The notes under the pieces: generated by a model
Told to the model about the DNA's origin: nothing
Databases searched by the model: none
What the model saw: the letters and a program-made list of their open reading frames with translations, nothing else
Shown here: positions 48,615 to 61,491 of the stretch, one piece after another
How positions within the stretch are numbered: the stretch's first letter is position 1
Layout of the letters: each line of letters begins with the position of its first letter
Origin: Acorus gramineus
Lineage: Eukaryota > Streptophyta > Magnoliopsida > Acorales > Acoraceae
Assembly (NCBI GenBank): GCA_030737835.1
Contig: CM060850.1
Coordinates: 4,780,015-4,844,014, forward strand
Length of the DNA: 64,000 nt
Reading direction: 5' to 3'
Program-made: the position numbers and the translations under genes

Positions 48615-49472
48615 TTTAAAATATTAAAGCAAGCTATTGATCACGATATTTATGGAACTTGCAAAAGACACCACGCATTACATGTCACACCATGAAAAAT
48701 GAGACAGTTTGAGCTGACTAAATTTACTAGACTGCCCTCATACTCTTCATTGATATGTATATATCAAGGGGTAGAAATATAATATCAGTCAATTTTAAAT
48801 TTTGAAACAGCATATTTCTTTACAAAACTCTTAAACTTCAATCTTAAATTCAATTTTGAATTTTGAATCAAATTTTATATTTTAAAATTATGAATGTCAA
48901 TATTTATGGATATATTTAATGATAGATTCACCATGAATTTCTCCATTGTCCATAAAATCTTCATCAAATCTATTGATAAAAAGAAATTAATTTTAAATTA
49001 AATAAGAAAGTGTTCAAATTTTAAAATTAGGATATGATTTAAAATTTAAAATTGAGATAATATTTAACATTTAATTTTATAAAACAAGCCTTATTTAAAA
49101 TTTAAAATTTAAAATTCAAGTTCAAGAATATGAAGAAAAAAATTATGTATAAGAGATAAAAAAAAAAAAAAAAACTTACTAATTATTATAGTGGTTAGGT
49201 TAAACACGAACCCAAAAAACTAGATTCAGGACAGTTTATTCGGGCTCAATCTAAACTAATTATGTGATTAATAAATTTAAAAGTTTGTTAAAATTAGATA
49301 ATATCTTATCTAAATCCCATTCAACTTAACAAACAATATAATGTTACATGATAAAAAAAAAAATCCTAACTAACTATTATCTAAACTAATAATCAAACAA
49401 CCCTATTTTAAAATCCTCCAAAAACTTCTCAACGTAATATTCCTTTGGAATCTTCAGTGTGCCATCCTCACC

Positions 49473-49480
49473 TATATATA
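49473..49480 (+). promoter_or_regulatory. TATA box of the HAD phosphatase gene
   Basis: TATATATA at 49473-49480 lies 109 bp before the ATG at 49589, followed by a CT/CA-rich leader. In the 400 bp before it I see no perfect GNATATNC (P1BS) site, although Arabidopsis relatives are phosphate-starvation genes. Confidence 0.55.
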
Positions 49481-49588
49481 TTCACACAAACTTCATTTCC
49501 TCCTCTCACAACAAACCATTTTTTTTCCTTTTTGCATTGTTAAACCTTCTCTACAACTCTCTTTCTTTCTCTCCAAAAGCTTCCTTCA

Positions 49589-51678
49589 ATGACTGGTCTT
49601 ATTGTAATCTTTGACTTCGACAAGACGATCGTCGACTGCGACACCGACAATTGGGTGGTCGACGGTTTGGGCGCCACCGCTCTCTTCGAGGAGCTCCTCC
49701 CCACAATGCCATGGAACTCCCTCATGGTTTGTCAAATCTTTTCATTTTAATTTTATTTATTTTTATTATTTTATTGGTGGATTATTTTTAGAGATTTATT
49801 AAAATATCATATTATCTGTTAAGTTACCGGATGTGGGAGGGATCCATTTATTTTATTATATTATATTATAAAAAAATTCATTTTAATTAAAGGGGTGTTT
49901 GATCATCAAATTATTTATTAATTTTATTTCATGCATATAAAAGCTAATTAGTTTTCATTTTTTTTTATTGAATCCATTCAATTGTTACTGATTCCAGGAT
50001 AGAATGATGAGTGAGTTACACTCACAAGGGAAGACCATTGAAGACATTGCAGAGTGTTTGAGAACTGCTCCTCTGCATCCCCGGATCATCTCATCCATCA
50101 AAACAGCCCATGCTTTGGGGTATGATATATATATAAATCTTTTAAACCAATACCCACTCATCATCATTTTGAGTGTATGTTTTTCATGGTCTCAATGTGT
50201 TTGTTGTCATCAACAGGTGTGAACTGAGGGTTGTGAGTGATGCCAATCACTTCTTCATAGAGACCATACTGAGGCACCATGGATTATTTGAGTACTTCTC
50301 GGAGATCAACACAAATCAAAGTTTCATAGATGAGGATGGGAAGCTGAGGATCCAACCTTACCATGACTTCAACTCTGCCTCACATGGCTGCTCCAACCCC
50401 TGCCCTCCAAACATGTGCAAGGTACTATTATTCGCTGTAAAACTGAAACTACACAGACAGGGAACATGTTGTGCATCATGTGAGTATCTATTTTTTTCGA
50501 AAAGTATGACTGTGACCTCTAATTATAAGTTTTGTTGTCTCTCTTCAAAAGATTTACATGTTTTTTTTTGTGCGGCACTCTCTTTTAACTTATCCTTTGG
50601 ACTTCAGTTGTCTAAAGACCTGTTTGGAAACGAGTTTGGACAGCTTTTTAAGTTTGTAGGAAGCTGTTTTTTCTAAACTCGTTTTCAAACAAAAAAACTG
50701 GGGTCAAAAGAGACAGATTTATGTTAAAAAGTGTCCAAAACCTGAGTTTTTCAAAAGATGTGAAAAAAGAGATTTCTGCAAAATAAGTTTTAAACCCATC
50801 TTTTGCCTAAAATCAGTTTTATAATCATGCAATCAAACGCAGCCTAAGTATGTCTTATCAAAAGTCAAGAAAAAAAAAAGTTTTTTTTACTGTGATTCAG
50901 CAAAATGCACATAATCACATACAAACCATGTCTTTGCCAAAGAGTAAATTTGTTCTGATACTTTTAAGACCCCGCTTTGAATCTATTTTCAAAAACAACT
51001 TTTTCAAGAAATTGCTTTCAACCAGCTTTTTCATAAAAGTTATTTTATTGTCTTTTAACACGTAAAAAACAGAATTTAAAAAAAAATAACTCATTTGAAA
51101 CTGATTATCTAAAAATTGATTTTAAATGAGAAGTGGATAACATATACTTAACAAGAAGAGTGATTTAGCAGTACATATAAGAGTTAAAAACATACATTGC
51201 AAATCAATGAGAATGTTTTGAGATTTTATGCAATCAAAACTATGATGCTACTCACAATTTCCACAACATGAAGCAAGCCCATGCTCAAACGGATATGAAC
51301 TTTTGCCATACACAGGGTTTGATCATCAAGAGAATCCAAGACTCGATGTTATCATCAGGAGAGAAGCGAATTATATACCTTGGAGATGGAAAGGGCGACT
51401 ACTGCCCGTCACTTAGGTTGGCTGAAGGAGATTTTATGATGCCAAGGAAGAACTACCCAGTGTGGGAGCTGATCACCAGCAATCCCTTGTTGTTGAAGGC
51501 CGAAATTCACAAATGGAGTGACGCAGAGGAGTTCGAGAAAGTCCTACTTAAGCTCATCAACATAGTATTATCTGCTGATAAGAAGACTCCTGATTTGCTC
51601 TCCATGGACTGGAAGTTCCCAACTGTTTCAAAACTTCGACATGGGGCATTCCCACTAGTACTCCAAGTTCCCCACTGA
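49589..51678 (+). CDS. HAD-superfamily pyrophosphatase/phosphoethanolamine-type phosphatase (PPsPase1/PECP1-like)
   Basis: Four exons: 49589-49726, 49998-50119, 50217-50421 and 51316-51678. All introns are GT-AG with the frame preserved, giving 275 residues. HAD motifs are in order: DFDKT at 9-13 (nucleophile D9, acid/base D11), VVSDAN at 92-97 with S94 as motif II, and GDGKGD at 178-183 as the metal-binding motif. The Cys-rich 'HGCSNPCPPNMCKG' segment before the exon 3/4 border is typical of the PHOSPHO1-like group. Arabidopsis relatives are At1g73010 (PPsPase1/PS2) and At1g17710 (PEPC1), which cleave pyrophosphate or phosphoethanolamine/phosphocholine and are induced by phosphate starvation. 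No signal peptide is seen, so the enzyme is probably cytosolic. Intron 3 (894 bp) seems to hold an old MITE at about 50597-50847. Substrate preference cannot be decided from sequence. Confidence 0.93.
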
Positions 51679-53352
51679 CCATGTTCTGATGATAGGTCTC
51701 TCAATCATTGGCTATGTTGCCTTTTGATGTTGTTTTTAGATTTAAATTTCTGAATGTTAGACATGTATGAATAGAAAGAGAAGTACTGACATCACATGGT
51801 TTGTGGTCTGCTTTATTGGGGTGGTATGGATGATCTTGTATGAGTGGCTCTATCAATTTTGGGAAGCAAAATTTATTTTTTCTAGTGAAAGAAGACATTG
51901 AATTCCATCAAATCAATACAGTAGCATTTAGAGCCACCAGGAAATGGTAGTTCGTACAGTCCACTCAAATGCGTAGTCACAAAGTACTCTGAAATTCATT
52001 GTTCAAAAAATGGTTCACCCAGGATACATCATGTTCCTTATCTGAATGCAATTCTAATACAATTCTATCTTTCAAATTGTGCATTTAGTACCTTCAAGAT
52101 CCGGACATCCATCCAGATATCCTTTTAGTTTGGGTGGTTTACCACGTTTTTTATAATTTGAAAATTAATCCTAAAGTAGCCTTACCTTATTCATGGACTC
52201 CATGCCAGCATATCATATTGATTTTAGATGGTGTCAATCATACTTGAATTATTATTCATAAAAATGTAATGAAGTATATCTTACAAATCTTTGACACTCT
52301 GTCCATGTGTCACTTCTCCCTCACTTACATTGCTAGGTTCTCAAATATTTGTATGTAGAAGTCTTTGACGTCCAGTATCAACAAAATGATCTTACCACTC
52401 TTATAAGGCAAGACAGGAATATATTCATCCACACTGTCATTGAAGTATTTCAAGCACTTGCCTTTATTCCTATTTTACACACATGCCAACAAACTATATT
52501 AAAAAAAATGAGAATGTTCTCTTGTGCTGACATTACACCAATGGAAGATAAACATTAAAGATCACACAGCAAGTTAATTTGAAGTCATTTTGTTTAATAT
52601 AATGCTGACTTCATACCAAATTGAATTTTCCATGTCCATTTCCACTTCTACCTAGCACATCCATTGCAAAGAAACTTGTCTCCACATGCATATAAGGAGA
52701 TGAGATCCAGTGTTGGAATCCATCCGACATTATCATTTTCCAATAGAAGACTGACATGTGACATTACAACCCCCTCCCCCCGCGTGTCCGCCCATCTTTT
52801 ACATTATTGCCATGCACCAAAGTGATAAATCTCAAAAACTTTCCAATTAGTCTCCTAACAAGATTCTAACAAACAAATCTTACAAAATAAGATGCTAGGA
52901 GACTGGGTTTAAATATTAACTACATATTCCCAACACACATCTCATCTAATATGCTTCAATTATTTCATCTAATTCAACATTTGAACACAGTCTAATATCC
53001 AGCAGTAAGTCTTAACTGTCAAGGCTACCTCAACATTGATCGTGAAAATAATAATTGAAAAAGATTGTTATCCATGCTTATATGTTGTGTCATCAATGTA
53101 TATCTATAACATAATCTAAAAATGCAACAGCCGGGGAAATTTTGTAATTTCCTATCGGTCAGACAGGTGGACTTCTTCTCGAATTCACCATGGACGTTTA
53201 CAACCTTCCTCCAGATTCAATGTCACTTCACCTTTCATGGAGTCCTATCTGTTGAAGTAAACATCTCACAAAGGTCCTGCAACACAATAGTTTCTACAAG
53301 TGCTACCTGACTGTCTGACCATCAGAACAGCATAAACATTTTGATTCATGGA
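51679..53352. other. Intergenic DNA between the phosphatase gene and the duplicated segment
   Basis: The first 250 bp are the likely 3' untranslated region. The rest is less repeat-like than other gaps, with several short open frames (for example 52349-52558 and 53122-53310, plus), none of which I recognise. Confidence 0.4.
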
Positions 53353-53398
53353 CAAATCTTAGTTTTCATATTATTAATCAAATTTGTATTCTTTGTAG

Positions 53399-54614
53399 GA
53401 TGGTGCTATTAAGTTCCGAGGAACATATGAATTTCTCTATCCGGAGGATATTGAACTATAAGTGATGTGTCCCGTATTGTGCTTGGAAAGCATAGGTATG
53501 TGACTCATTGTTTTTCTTGTTTCAATTGACCATCACAATTAATATCACTAAGGAAACTTCTTTTATTTGTGTTAATCAATTTAAAGGAACAAATATAGGA
53601 CTAGCATAATGATGGAGGGATAGTTTGAAGAGTGTAAAATATCTCATGAAGGATGAAATTTAGGTAAATAATGAAAGTTAATTTCAATTAGTTGAAATTT
53701 ACCTTTACTATAAGACCATTCTTTTGGTTGATGGAAACCATGCTTTTTGTTCCCTTTGACAAATCATCTATTTATTACAACATGTTTCTTCTTCTTCATA
53801 GCTGCATCTGTCACCTCACCATTAATATCTAACAAAGTTTTTTTTTCATTATATTAAATTCATCTGTGTGATTTAAAACTAATTTATGGAACTTTCTACA
53901 AGCTTCTTGAGTGTTGTTGTGCTATTATATATCCTACAAGATGCCCAATTACATTATCATGAATTGCTTTCTTGCAAATTCAGCTTCGATCTTACAAATT
54001 CAGCTTCTTGAGTGTTGTTGGCTAGCACCTTACAAATTACAAATTATGGATCGATCTTATCATTTGATTATCATAATATTGTTTGGGTTATGAATTTATT
54101 TTTGGAGTACATAGAAAAAATGAATACTTATGAATGTACTATTTTGATACATAGAAAAATATGTAATCTTATTTTTCTACCTTAATGTGTTTTGCAGTAG
54201 GCGACATGCTTTAAAAATCATGGCTTAGAGAGGTGCATTCTCTTTCATTATTGTACTGCATTTTTTTTGTAGAAAGACTCTATATTCAGAGTAGATCATT
54301 GGCATCCGAATCAAATCGGGAAATGCCCTAAAGGACCATATAATCCCTATACGGATCAATGAGCCCTAGACAGACAGTAGACCATAGGCTCAAGAATCAG
54401 CCCAAAATAAACTGTAGGACAAAAGCCTATGAAAACCAGCCTCAAAAGGGGGACCGGTGTCCTCATGTTTTGATACATGGGAATATCATGGTGGTGGTGT
54501 TTAGATATTAATTTGTAATGTGTGTGATCATGTTTTCAGCTTGCTTATGATATAAATGGGAGTGAACTTGAAAGTCTCTTTGAGCGTTTCATAAAAGTTG
54601 CAGAGAGCAAAAAG
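53399..54614 (+). pseudogene. Pseudogene copy of exons 6-8 of the isopropylmalate-synthase-like gene
   Basis: Exon 6 copy 53399-53495, exon 7 copy 54198-54232 and exon 8 copy 54540-54614 match the parent exons at 38224, 38674 and 39069. Exon 6 carries a 2-bp insertion that brings in a TAA. Exon 7 begins with TAG in place of TGG and has a 1-bp insertion. Exon 8 is still open. The intron between copies 6 and 7 has gained about 350 bp (about 53830-54180). No upstream exons are nearby. It cannot make an enzyme. Confidence 0.88.
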
Positions 54615-54619
54615 GTTAA

Positions 54620-57210
54620 AAATGTATGGTTCAATAATCTAAACCCAAAAGGCCTCCCTTCGGCGACATAGTTAATTCGTGGAGTTCATGGTGTGGTTGT
54701 GCCTAGGCTACCCGTGTTTTGTTTTTGTTCTTCCTCAAACCCCTTTCCCCCTCCCCCTCTTCGACTCAATTGTAACTATTTTGCTAGCAGGATAACGAAA
54801 ACATCTCTTTTGAACTAACTTTGCATGGGTTGAAAAGAAACAAAAAAAAAAAAAAAACATATTAAAAAGAAAAGGAAAAAAAAAAAAGGAACTACCCATG
54901 GATGGCTTCAACGAATGGCAATATCAGTTTATGTTGAAGAAGCAACCTACTAGCAAAGTAACTAAAAAAAAAACTACTCCCTCAATGGATCCAAATAACA
55001 CATGAGTTTTGTAGGAGAAATCAACTTAGACAATGTAGAAACTGAATATGTTTGTGGTGATTTTGATGTTTTTTTTTTTTTTGTAATGTCAGATTTTGGT
55101 CACTTTACGAGCATCTCCGATGGGGGTTTTCATTTTGAAGACTTCCATTGAAGATTTAACACTTTTAAAGATCTTTGAATTCTAATAGGGTCTTTATTTT
55201 GAAGATTTTACTGTTTTAAAGACTCATTAACTCCAATGGTGGATCTTTAACTTTTTTTGTGTAGGTCTTTAAATCACTATTTTTTATTGTTAAAATTCTC
55301 ATTCTACCATTTGTTTATTTCATTTTTATTGTTTGTTGACATTTATGTCTTAATTTTAATGTAAATAACCAAATTTTAATGTAAATCTGAAAATAGAGAA
55401 GGTGAAGAGGCAATTCAACCATAAACACAAATATATGTATACACACATATATCAGAATCCATAACATCACACTTCTGAATGAAAAATCACACAAGGATAA
55501 TATTATAGGATAATCTAATAAAAACTGGGGATAATTTTATCAACGAAAAATAAATCTTGCAAAGATCAAAATAGAGAAGGTGAAGAGGCAATTCAACCAT
55601 AAACACAAATATATATATACCCACATATTAGAATCCATAACATCACACTTTTATCAATACTTAATACAGACATCAAGACAGGATATTTTCAGGCCACAAT
55701 CTATAGAGAGGCAGAAATAAGCACAATATTAATCTTTGGTGTATGAATGTATGAAACTACTTTTATCATCTCAACAACTTCTAAAGTTAACATACACCAT
55801 ATATCAATGAATCCCCTTTTAGAAGTCATGCTGTCAATAGCAATATTATCAAAACAGAGTAAATTCATCCAACCAAAAAAGCACGCCCAATACAATAAAT
55901 GGGCACCAAAAAGTATCCATTTCTTTTCTACTATCAAACTTCCCCAGAAGCACAACCAATATTACTCTCTGTCTTGCATGTGATTAATTTTTTATTCAGA
56001 TTTAATGTGAAAACCTTTCCGATTGACATGTCTCATATAAAATCAATCATCCAACTTAAAAAAAATGCCAAACATAAAAGAAAGTTGAAAACACTCTAGA
56101 ATGCACATACAACACAGACTTAAAACACAAAGTCATCATAATGTCATAACAAGTAACTTTCCCACATAAAAAAAACCCATTTCTTTGTTTATAGTACGTA
56201 CTTACTCATTGTTGATCTTCACAAATCACAATTTCATCAACACTGGACTAAAAACAGGTAGGGAACAGAAATGGTAAAGTGGACGAGATCTGTGATTTTG
56301 TGAAATAATGCCAAAAGTTAAGGTTGCATCCAGCCCCTCCTAGCAGCCTATTATGTGCAGGACCCTTCTGGATGATGGGATAAAATCATTCAATAGAAAA
56401 CTCTCTGTCACCAGTTTTTCACAAATTTAGATTGGCATACTTTTTACGAATACAGGTAAATTCCAGTGACAGAATTGCAAGCACTGTAGAGAGGGTACAA
56501 AAACAAAAACCTGAAAATTTCAAGACCAATTTTTTGTTCACTTTTACTTCATGTTAGGAAATATAAATCCTCCATGAATAGCTACGGTTGTGATAATATC
56601 TATCTGCAAAGTTTCATAGTAAAGCAACCCCTTGGGGAATAAAAGAGCTTCACTTACAAGTCTACAACAACATGGTAAGGAAAGGAAAGCAGAGATGCTT
56701 GAGACAATTAATCTTTTCCAAGCAAATCTTCAAGTGATTAAAAAAACATCTTATTAAATCACAAAGCATCAAAAAAATTCAAAGAAATGGCATCCCACAA
56801 CCTAATAGATGATGCATATAGCATAGCATTCTAGGGTACCAAGAGTGTTATCCAAAATCTTAGGCCACATAATAAGTATTCATTTCTTTTATTGGACTAT
56901 AAGAATGCTTACTGTGGTTCAGTTTATTGACATAGAATAGATTTGTTTTTGGATGAAGTGTTGAATTGGTATCTATGAGATGTACTCAGTATGTCCATGG
57001 TGATGGATTTTCTGTTCTTTTTTCTTCTTTTAACTTTCCTTAGGTTGCTAGGAAACATATAAAAGGAATCCATAACTCAAGAGATGGAAATACAAATCGG
57101 CAAATCCAAAGCTATAACAGCGGTACCAATAATGGCAGCTCCTCTATCTATTGTAAAGGGAGCCCTCTTCTGTTTATTGTTAGAAGAGGCTTATCCTAAA
57201 CCCTCTTGAC
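54620..57210. other. Segment without counterpart in the parent copy
   Basis: This stretch replaces the part of the parent that holds exon 9. It contains a direct repeat and AT-rich DNA. From 55110 to 55260 a 'ctccgatggggg...tccaatggtgg' pattern resembles the ends of a MITE. The part 55700-57200 is moderately AT-rich, without a recognised coding frame. Confidence 0.4.
55390..55652. repeat. Direct repeat of about 82 bp, 178 bp apart
   Basis: 'aaaatagagaaggtgaagag' begins at 55390 and again at 55568. Both continue through 'gcaattcaaccataaacac' and 'gaatccataacatcacac' with few differences. Confidence 0.85.
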
Positions 57211-57214
57211 GAAA

Positions 57215-57615
57215 TACAATGTCGCAACAAAAAGTCATATTTGTTGCTATGGAGTACAATTTTCGTAGCTAAAAGTCACACATTACAACAAATTATAATT
57301 CATAGGGAATAGTTGATCTTTATTCGTGAAATTTAATTTTGTCGCAGAAAGTATGACTTTTACCTACAAAATATAAATTTCATAGCAAAACATGACTTTT
57401 TACTGTGAAATCTCATTTCGTAGCAAAAGATATAACTTTTGGCTGTGAAAAATAAATTTCATAGCAAAATATGACTTTTGACTGTGGAATTAAATTTCAT
57501 AGCAAAACAATATGACTATTGGCGGGGAAATTGAATTTTGTAGCAACAAATGACTTTTAGCTGTGAAATTGAATGTCGTAGCAAAAAAAGACTTTTAGCT
57601 ACGAAATTGAATTTC
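57215..57615. repeat. Minisatellite resembling CACTA subterminal repeats
   Basis: About eight diverged units of roughly 45 bp share the cores 'tttc(a/g)tagcaaaa', 'tatgactttt' and 'gctgtgaaattgaa'. Arrays of such 'cgtagcaaaa...gacttttgct' words are typical next to the ends of plant CACTA (En/Spm) transposons. I found no CACTA terminus, so the link is inferred. Confidence 0.65.
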
Positions 57616-58991
57616 GTTTAGAAACACGTTTGAGCATGATTTTTTTTTAAAAAAAAAAAACATAAACATGTTTCCAAACGCCTCCATAAAAAAAAGTTTA
57701 ATTAAAAAGTTTGTTACAGCTTTGTTCACAAAATGTATGTTTAAAAAAAAAAAAAACAGAAAGTGGGCCTCATATGAATTGAGTTTTATTAAGCTACTTT
57801 ATTCAAAATCATACTTTTTCAACACATTTTCGAATGATGCCTAAGTAAAAGGGACATTTGCCGGCCCGCCTGTAAACTTCTACCCGCCCAAGCAACCATG
57901 CAAGAATTGATGACCATTTTACAAAGAGCATTATTACATTAAGTCATATTTACAATCTAAAATACAGTCTCATATACATCGTTAGAATCATATACATCAT
58001 TAGAAATCCAGTGAAATATATGCATCGTTAAATGAGGTATATACCTTGTTAAAAAAAATTACATTTATTAAAAATAAATTCATTTAACTCAAAATGGAAC
58101 GATATACACTTTTCATGAAAACATATACCTCGTTAGACGATGTTTACTATTTAACAAAAAATAAAAAAAAATAGGTTCATTTTGCCAGCAAAAGAATTAA
58201 TGGAATCCCTCTGATGATATTTCGAGGGTTCTCATTTATTTTCTTATATGTTATCCTATTATTTTATTTTAGATGTGTTTCTCCGTCCCAATTTAGATAT
58301 TATCTATTTTGATCTTTTTCTCTTTTAAAAAAATAAAAAAAAATTCCATTTAAAAAAAATAAAAAATTTATTTGTGAACCCATCAATTTTTTCATTATTT
58401 TATTTTTGATTCAATCAGAATAGACGAACTGTGGATTCCATCTTTCGCTTTCATTTAAATTTGACACAACTCAAATAGACACACATTCAATGGCTCTAAT
58501 CTGTCTAACTTGCTTTGCAAAGTTTTGCACTTTCCTGTTTTGTTTGTGTTTATATTTTGAGTATATTTTTTCTTTTTTTCTTTTTTTGTGTGTGCCTGTA
58601 TTTTAAGTATAGTTCTTCTAATATAAAGACACATGTCTATCACAAAAAAAAATGGTTTTGCACTGATTAGTCACTAGCATGCCGAATTTATTCTTAATTT
58701 CTTACCCAAAATTGGTTTACTTTGAAAATTAATGTGTGGCCTTTGGGGTGTCTCCAGGTGGCCTACCCCGTTATTAGCTTATCTGATCTGATTGATTTCC
58801 CATGCGTCAGAATTGCACATAGGACTGGATTTGAGACTGTGAAGTTGACTAAACGTAACAGATATCTTACTTTCACTAGGCCAATATTATAAGTGAAATG
58901 GTTGTAGGTGGATTTCATTTGTACTTGTGATTTAGGGTCCGTTTGGAACTGAGTTCCAAACTCTAGCTTTTCAAAAAGGGGGGTAATTTTT

Positions 58992-59205
58992 AGGCCTCAT
59001 TTGGATCCGCGGTAGGGCGAGGAACTCCGCGTAACGCCATTACGGATCCAAACAAGAAAGCGGCGTCCGCGTTTCAACATTGAAACCAGCGTTGTTTAAA
59101 GGTAAAAATTCCCTGTGTTTGAAACTTCGTGGAAACAATGTTTTTTTTACCGCGGTTCACTTTTCCGAACGTGGAGTTTTCATCCTCACACCCAAATGCA
59201 TCCTA
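58992..59205. mobile_element. Tourist-like MITE shared by both duplicated copies
   Basis: Ends TTAGGCCTCATTTGGAT...CCCAAATGCATCCTAA form inverted repeats with TTA/TAA at the outside. A diverged counterpart sits at about 41692-41922 in the parent segment, so this insertion is older than the duplication. Confidence 0.5.
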
Positions 59206-59765
59206 AAAAAGCATTGTTACAGAGCTCATGTTTTGAATGCAAGGTTTTTTGTGAATACTAGGTAAATGCACGCGCAAATGCGTGAGTTTGAAAGTCATTA
59301 CAAGTGAAATGAATGGAACTAAGTGATTCTGCAATTTTAAAAATAGCAATCCCATATTGAGGTATGCAAAATTGAAGCACATTTACTTAAGCCAATAAAT
59401 TTTCTCTGGAACTTTGAAATTTATAAGACATAACACAAATAGTTCTCCTATAGGATGCATTCATTCAAAATGTGATAATCATGCTAACCTGGATATGATT
59501 AAAGCTATATTGTAAAGTTATGTTCATGTACTTAAAACACAAGTGTAACTATAGTGTAAAATAAAACTCACTTGGTTCCGTTCATTTCAATGCACTTCTT
59601 CACATTTTTAACTCCACATAGAACAAAATTTCACCAGAAAATTAATATATCACATGTGAATCCCATAGACATTAGGGCTAAATGGCACGCTGGTACTCCC
59701 AGATCCGTTTTCAACCCCAATTCTAGCTTTATATGCATCGATAGAAAATTAACGACACATATGCT

Positions 59766-60572
59766 CAGTGACGGAGCCACGCAAGGGCCAGGGGGGCACA
59801 GGACCCCCCTGAATTTTTTATTTTTATTTTTTAAACCCTCACCCCTTCTTTTAATTAACCCTCCCTCTTACATAAAACAAAAGTCTATTTTGATTTTACA
59901 TTTTCATTGACTCCCAAACCTTCTTCAATATCCATATCCTACACACAGCCATGGAGGCATGGACCCCGCTCCTCGGCGTCTCCACTCGGGTGCCCATCTT
60001 GAAATAAATAAATTTTTTAATCTCCTTTTTTTTGGTATTTCAATTGTTCCTAATATCAATTCTCATATCTAAAAAAATCCTTAATTTTTACTTTTTGTTC
60101 CATTAACCATCCCACAATTGGGAATCTGCAATCAATAATCCTCTTATCTCATCCATCAACATTTCGAAGGTATATAATTTTTCTTTTAACTTATTGTATT
60201 GTTATTAATTTATTTAAAGTTTAAAATATTTGTGTAAATATATAAAATAATCAAATCATTCAACATTTTTAGAATATGAAACCTTGTTGATGTCAAATTT
60301 AAATGTATATATTGCTTTTTAAATTTAGATCTTGACATCTTTTTTTTTTAAATAATCGATATGAAATTTGACAAATCGTTTTAAAATTTGATAATTATCT
60401 TTTAAACTTATTTAGAGATATGTTTTAGAGTATTTTTATTTTATTTTATACATATTCATTTTTTAAACTATGCTGTTGAAATTGAAAAAAAAAACATAAT
60501 GATATAACTTTAAAAATATTTACATAAATCACGTTAGGCCCCCCCTTAAAGAAAATCCTGGCTCCGCCACTG
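59766..60572. mobile_element. Non-autonomous hAT element (807 bp)
   Basis: Ends CAGTGACGGAGCC and the inverted CAGTGGCGGAGCC differ at one of 13 positions. The perfect 8-bp duplication catatgct flanks the element at 59758-59765 and 60573-60580. CAGTGGCGGAGCCAGG is a common terminus of plant hAT elements. The interior has C-runs near both ends and AT-rich DNA, with no transposase. Confidence 0.93.
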
Positions 60573-60580
60573 CATATGCT

Positions 60581-61491
60581 CAAGTTAACAAGGCATATAA
60601 TTTGAAAGAATTTTTTTACATTTTCTATAAATGCATCCATGCAATTAATTGGAGTATATACTTCATTTTTTTATAAAAGCATGTATCTCATTAGATGAGG
60701 TATACTATTTTTTTAAAATTCAAAACACATGTAAACTAAATCCAAACCACAAACATCAACTGCTCGATCAGTAGACCCACCAAACTCTGACATTCACTGT
60801 ACTGGTACACAAGACCATAACAATATATACCGTATTATCATTTTCCGCTTACTAGGTATATTCCCGTTGAAATTTTTTCACAATTTATGTAGATGATACC
60901 ATTCATTAGATGGGATATGTGATTTATAAAAAAAAAAAAAAAAAAACATGTGCGTCATTGTAAAATGGGTTGAGTGTAATATTTTTATTAAAAAAAATAA
61001 TATGTCAAACTCCAATGGTAACCCCATCCATAATTCACACTTTTTTTCTCTTTATTTAAACATCATCCACTTTCTTATTAAAATAAATATTATTATATAA
61101 AATAAATTATACGTTGAAATACAATAATATATTTTTTTTATTTTAAGTGTTCCTTTAAATAAAAAAAAAATGCAAACCACAAAAAGTCACTTCTCGAGCA
61201 GTAGACCAACCAAACTGTCATTCACTGTACTAGACTGCTGGTAGCACACGAGACCATAACAATACAATATATAATTCATCGTACTGAAATATCTGTTCAA
61301 ACCTGATGAGCCTGAACACAATCCCGCACACCCAGTCACTTATAATATCATAAAAATATAATATATACACTCCAAATAAAGCTATCAATGATGGAAACTT
61401 CCCAGCTAAGCCAAAAACCGAAAAGCAAATGCTGAGCAAGAAATGAAAATAGTGAGTCCAACAGAAAAAATAAAGAAAAAACAGAGTGAAG
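60581..61491. other. Upstream region of the U-box gene, with small upstream frames
   Basis: Mostly AT-rich. A TATA-like atatata lies near 61359-61367. Downstream of it are two upstream ATGs: 61429 (five codons, stop at 61444-61446) and 61443, which opens a 115-codon frame that overlaps the U-box start out of frame, ending at 61790. If transcription begins near 61390, both would be in the leader. Confidence 0.4.

Larger units (their letters stand above)
45440..49470. other. AT-rich intergenic DNA around the two Mutator-like elements
   Basis: Outside the elements at 46300-46834 and 48093-48614 no gene is recognised. 'GGGTTCAAATCCC'-type words, resembling a tRNA B-box, occur on the minus strand at about 46250 and on the plus strand at about 47833. 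They stand alone, without an A-box at the right distance. Confidence 0.4.
53353..59690 (+). repeat. Segmental duplicate of about 38.18-42.38 kb
   Basis: Intron and exon sequence of the isopropylmalate-synthase-like gene from about 38178 recurs here in the same orientation. It covers exons 6-8 with introns, including the intron insert 'ccataggctcaagaatca'. Similarity breaks at about 54620 and resumes near 57775 ('gagttttattaagctac'). From 58205 ('ctgatgatatttcgaggg') it continues through the 3' flank to about 59690 ('tagacattagggc'). Exons 9 and 10 have no counterpart. The copies stand about 15 kb apart and are clearly diverged. Confidence 0.88.

Noticed and set aside
49100..49588. Phosphate-starvation P1BS sites upstream of the HAD phosphatase
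   Set aside because: Only one-mismatch versions of GNATATNC are present (near 49125 and 49477), which is expected by chance in AT-rich DNA.
50590..50850. MITE in intron 3 of the phosphatase gene
   Set aside because: Left 'gacctgtttgg' and right 'caaacgcagcc' hint at Tourist-type ends with TAA, but the arms are poorly matched, so it is mentioned only within the gene entry.
61486..61491. U-box protein starting two codons earlier
   Set aside because: The codon at 61486 is GTG; the ATG at 61492 gives the usual N-terminus for the group.
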